Shown: positions 61,636 to 64,000 of the stretch, piece by piece | Position numbering within the stretch: the stretch's first letter is position 1 | How the letters are laid out: each line of letters opens with the position of its first letter | DNA from: CAVQGZ01 sp963714455 | GTDB taxonomy: Bacteria > Actinomycetota > Actinomycetes > Jiangellales > Jiangellaceae | Direction: 5' to 3' | DNA length: 64,000 nt | NCBI GenBank assembly: GCA_963714455.1 | Contig: CAVQON010000017.1 | Span: forward strand, 124,001 to 188,000 | Program-made: the position numbers and the translations under genes | Notes under the pieces: generated by a model | The model's database searches: none | What the model was told of the DNA's origin: nothing | What the model saw: the letters and a program-made list of their open reading frames with translations, nothing else

Positions 61636-62614
61636 GGTCGACCTACTGATCATCGGAGCGGGGCCCACCGGTCTCTACGCCGCCTACTACGCCGGCTTCC
61701 GGGGGATGAAGGTCGCGCTGGTCGACTCGCTCACCGAGCCCGGCGGCCAGCTGATGGCGCTCTACCCGGAGAAGCCCATCTACGACGTCGCCGGCTACCC
61801 GTCCGTGCTGGCCCGCGACCTGGCGAGCAACCTGGTCGAGCAGGCCTCGGCCGCCGACCCGACGTACCTGCTCGGACGTCGCGCGGAGAAGCTGGTGCGG
61901 CACGACGACGGCTCGCTCGTGGTCGACCTCGACAATGGCGACTCGGTGCACACCAAGGCCGTGATCATCTCCGCCGGCATCGGGACGTTCACGCCACGCG
62001 CGCTGCCCGGTGGCGACGCGTTCGTGGGCAAGGGACTTCGCTACGTGGTGACCGACCTCTCGGTGCTGCACGACAAGCACGTCGTGATCGTCGGGGGTGG
62101 CGACAGCGCCGTCGACTGGGCGCTGGTGCTGCAGGACAAGGCGTCGTCGGTGACGCTCGTGCACCGGCGCGACCAGTTCCGGGCGCACGAGGGCTCGGTG
62201 GCGCAGCTGCGCGCGTCCAAGGTGAACGTGCTCACCCCGTACGTGCCCCACGAGATTCTGGCCGCCGACGACGGCCGCGTGCGCGCGGTGGACGTGGTCG
62301 ACAAGGAGACCGACGAGCACACGGTGATCGAGTGCGACGAGGTGGTGGCCGCGCTCGGCTTCATCGCCGACCTCGGCCCGATGCAGAAGTGGGGCCTCGA
62401 GCTGGCCAAGCGCCACATCGTCGTCGACACGCACATGTCCACCAACATCCCGGGGGTGTTCGCGGCCGGTGACGTGGTGGAGTACCCGGGCAAGGTGCGG
62501 CTCATCTCGACCGGCTTCGGCGAGGCCGCCACGGCCGTCAACAACGCCGCCCCGGTGATCGACCCGACGGCGAAGGTGTTCCCCGGCCACTCCTCCGACC
62601 CCGGCAAGCACTGA
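61625..62614 (+). CDS. Ferredoxin-NADP+ reductase (thioredoxin-reductase-like type)
   Basis: 329 residues. The FAD motif is LLIIGAGPTGLYAAYYAGFRG and the NADP motif HVVIVGGGDSAVDWALVL, with HRRDQFRAHEGS for phosphate recognition. No CxxC, so not a thioredoxin reductase; the pattern matches YumC-type FNR. ATG 61625 overlaps the DHOD-like gene by 11 bases and has GGGGAG upstream. Together with the preceding genes it can pass electrons from pyruvate via ferredoxin to NADP+, or run backwards to reduce ferredoxin. A ferredoxin gene is not in the window. Confidence 0.93.
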   Translation: MITEVDLLIIGAGPTGLYAAYYAGFRGMKVALVDSLTEPGGQLMALYPEKPIYDVAGYPSVLARDLASNLVEQASAADPTYLLGRRAEKLVRHDDGSLVVDLDNGDSVHTKAVIISAGIGTFTPRALPGGDAFVGKGLRYVVTDLSVLHDKHVVIVGGGDSAVDWALVLQDKASSVTLVHRRDQFRAHEGSVAQLRASKVNVLTPYVPHEILAADDGRVRAVDVVDKETDEHTVIECDEVVAALGFIADLGPMQKWGLELAKRHIVVDTHMSTNIPGVFAAGDVVEYPGKVRLISTGFGEAATAVNNAAPVIDPTAKVFPGHSSDPGKH

Positions 62615-62700
62615 GCCTGCTGCGGGCCGGCTCGGCCCGGGTGCCGCGGCTCATGGTGCAGTTCAGGTAGCCCCAGCGACCCGGAACGTCCCATGATCAT

Positions 62701-62719
62701 GCTGCGGGCTACCCGCAGC
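62701..62719. terminator. Candidate bidirectional terminator hairpin
   Basis: GCTGCGGG-CTA-CCCGCAGC, a perfect 8-bp stem with a 3-base loop in the 151-base gap between the convergent FNR and small membrane protein genes. No T tract. Structure seen, termination inferred. Confidence 0.5.
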
Positions 62720-62765
62720 GCACCGTGATCACCAGATCTCAGCACGACATGCACCGTGACGGCGG

Positions 62766-63086
62766 CTACCGGACGACCAGACCCGCGACCACGAACAGCA
62801 GGACGCCGGCGCCGAGCATGCGCCGGAACGGGTTGACCCCGCGCGCGACCTCGTCCAGGGCCCAGACCAGCAGCGCGGCGGTCGCTACGACGTCCAGCAC
62901 CACACCGGCCGTCCCGCTGGGTGACCAGGCCCAGCGCAGGGCAGCCGCGACGACGAACAGCAGCAGCGCAGCGTTGGGGAACTGCCCCACGACGTAGCGG
63001 CCGTCGACCCGGCTGCGGAACATCCAGTCGACGCCGGCCTGTACCCGCTCGCCGAGGCCCACCACGCGAGTCTGCCTCGTGGGCAC
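62766..63086 (-). CDS. Small multi-pass membrane protein
   Basis: 106 residues with three hydrophobic segments (about 37-55, NAALLLFVVAAALRWAW; 62-78; and 90-105, AGVLLFVVAGLVVR). GTG 63086 is chosen; a GAGG site lies eight bases upstream. The frame stays open upstream through the structured intergenic region but that part has no coding character. The architecture resembles small actinobacterial DUF2516-like membrane proteins, but the match is weak. Function unknown. Confidence 0.6.
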   Translation of the reverse strand: MPTRQTRVVGLGERVQAGVDWMFRSRVDGRYVVGQFPNAALLLFVVAAALRWAWSPSGTAGVVLDVVATAALLVWALDEVARGVNPFRRMLGAGVLLFVVAGLVVR

Positions 63087-63375
63087 CCACGCCGCCTCGC
63101 CGGTCCGCTCGTCGCCTGTACGTGAATCCCCACATTCGCTGACTATGCAGCGATCTGACCTGGGCATATGCCCGAGCAAAGGCGGGTAGGCACCCCGAAT
63201 GTGGGGCTTGCGGTACGGCGGCACACCCGCGCGTGCCGCGCCGTCGTGGTGAGACCGTCGCTGAGGACGGCCACCACATGGGGAGTTCCTCCTGTCGGTC
63301 ACGGGGGGACGCCCTGCGGGGCAGGTCGTTTCCCAGCGCTCGTCCCCGTCACCGGACGACGGTACGGTCGATTGG
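63087..63375. promoter_or_regulatory. 289-base structured intergenic region between divergent genes
   Basis: No coding sequence with actinobacterial codon character is seen. It holds an 11-bp perfect inverted repeat CCCCACATTCG (63128-63138) / CGAATGTGGGG (63196-63206), with a perfect 12-bp palindrome GGGCATATGCCC (63162-63173) inside the 57-base loop. The -10 box TACGGT (63363-63368) for the plus-strand gene lies seven bases before its GTG. Candidate operators or a structured RNA; function inferred only. Confidence 0.45.

Positions 63376-64000
<625 letters not shown>

Overview
The window is GC-rich, densely packed bacterial chromosome from an actinobacterium. The markers are a mycothiol S-conjugate amidase (mca), an acyl-CoA carboxylase with an epsilon subunit, an LpdA-type quinone reductase, many GTG starts, many 4-bp (ATGA/GTGA) gene overlaps, and near-leaderless promoters with a TANNNT -10 box 6-8 bases before the start codon. 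The pyruvate:ferredoxin oxidoreductase plus Pta-AckA suggest a facultative or fermentative lifestyle. A micrococcal (Micrococcales-like) origin is a guess. No rRNA, tRNA, IS element, prophage or CRISPR array was seen. No gap between genes exceeds 300 bases.

1-20 kb is nucleoside uptake and salvage: the end of a BMP-type nucleoside ABC transporter, cytidine deaminase, thymidine phosphorylase and a cupin; then on the minus strand acetate kinase/phosphotransacetylase, a small kinase, two aldehyde dehydrogenases (one lacking the catalytic domain), deoC, a phosphohexose/phosphopentose mutase, purine nucleoside phosphorylase, a gamma-glutamylcyclotransferase-like gene and divergent lpdA. Together these can turn imported deoxynucleosides into bases, glyceraldehyde-3-phosphate and acetaldehyde, with Pta-AckA next door for acetate overflow. 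The gene set resembles the M. tuberculosis Rv3303c-Rv3315c neighbourhood. A LysR regulator with a striking palindromic intergenic region follows.

20-35 kb is acyl-CoA carboxylation and purine synthesis: biotin-carrying alpha subunit, acyl-CoA dehydrogenase plus a beta subunit, a VapBC toxin-antitoxin pair, Maf, a flavin reductase-like gene, epsilon and beta carboxylase subunits, PEP carboxylase, biotin ligase, a PH-domain protein, a GtrA-like protein, purK and purE. Apart from the inserted genes this is the order of M. tuberculosis Rv3275c-Rv3285. 35-38 kb has a CoA-binding protein, UDP-glucose dehydrogenase and an LCP-family wall-polymer ligase.

38-56.6 kb is sulfur metabolism and efflux. 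It holds cystathionine beta-synthase, a methyltransferase, msrA, and an unusual in-frame fusion of an ASCH domain to cystathionine gamma-synthase/lyase. A secreted lytic transglycosylase follows, then a five-gene, fully overlapping operon (MarR, DHA2 efflux pump, second MFS pump, MoxR-like AAA+ ATPase, VWA protein), threonine ammonia-lyase, a DrrAB-type ABC exporter, and greA-DUF4307-mca-small membrane protein. The cbs/metB/greA/mca part matches M. tuberculosis Rv1077-Rv1083. The last part carries pyruvate:ferredoxin oxidoreductase, a dihydroorotate-dehydrogenase-like protein and ferredoxin-NADP reductase, with a DosR-like half box in the promoter, then a small membrane protein and the start of a YyaL-type thioredoxin-domain protein that runs off the window.

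The most interesting items are the ASCH-MetB fusion, the pervasive leaderless promoter pattern, operator-like palindromes over the vapB, marR and lysR starts, the catalytically incomplete aldehyde dehydrogenase, and the structured intergenic regions at 5.6 kb and 63.1 kb.
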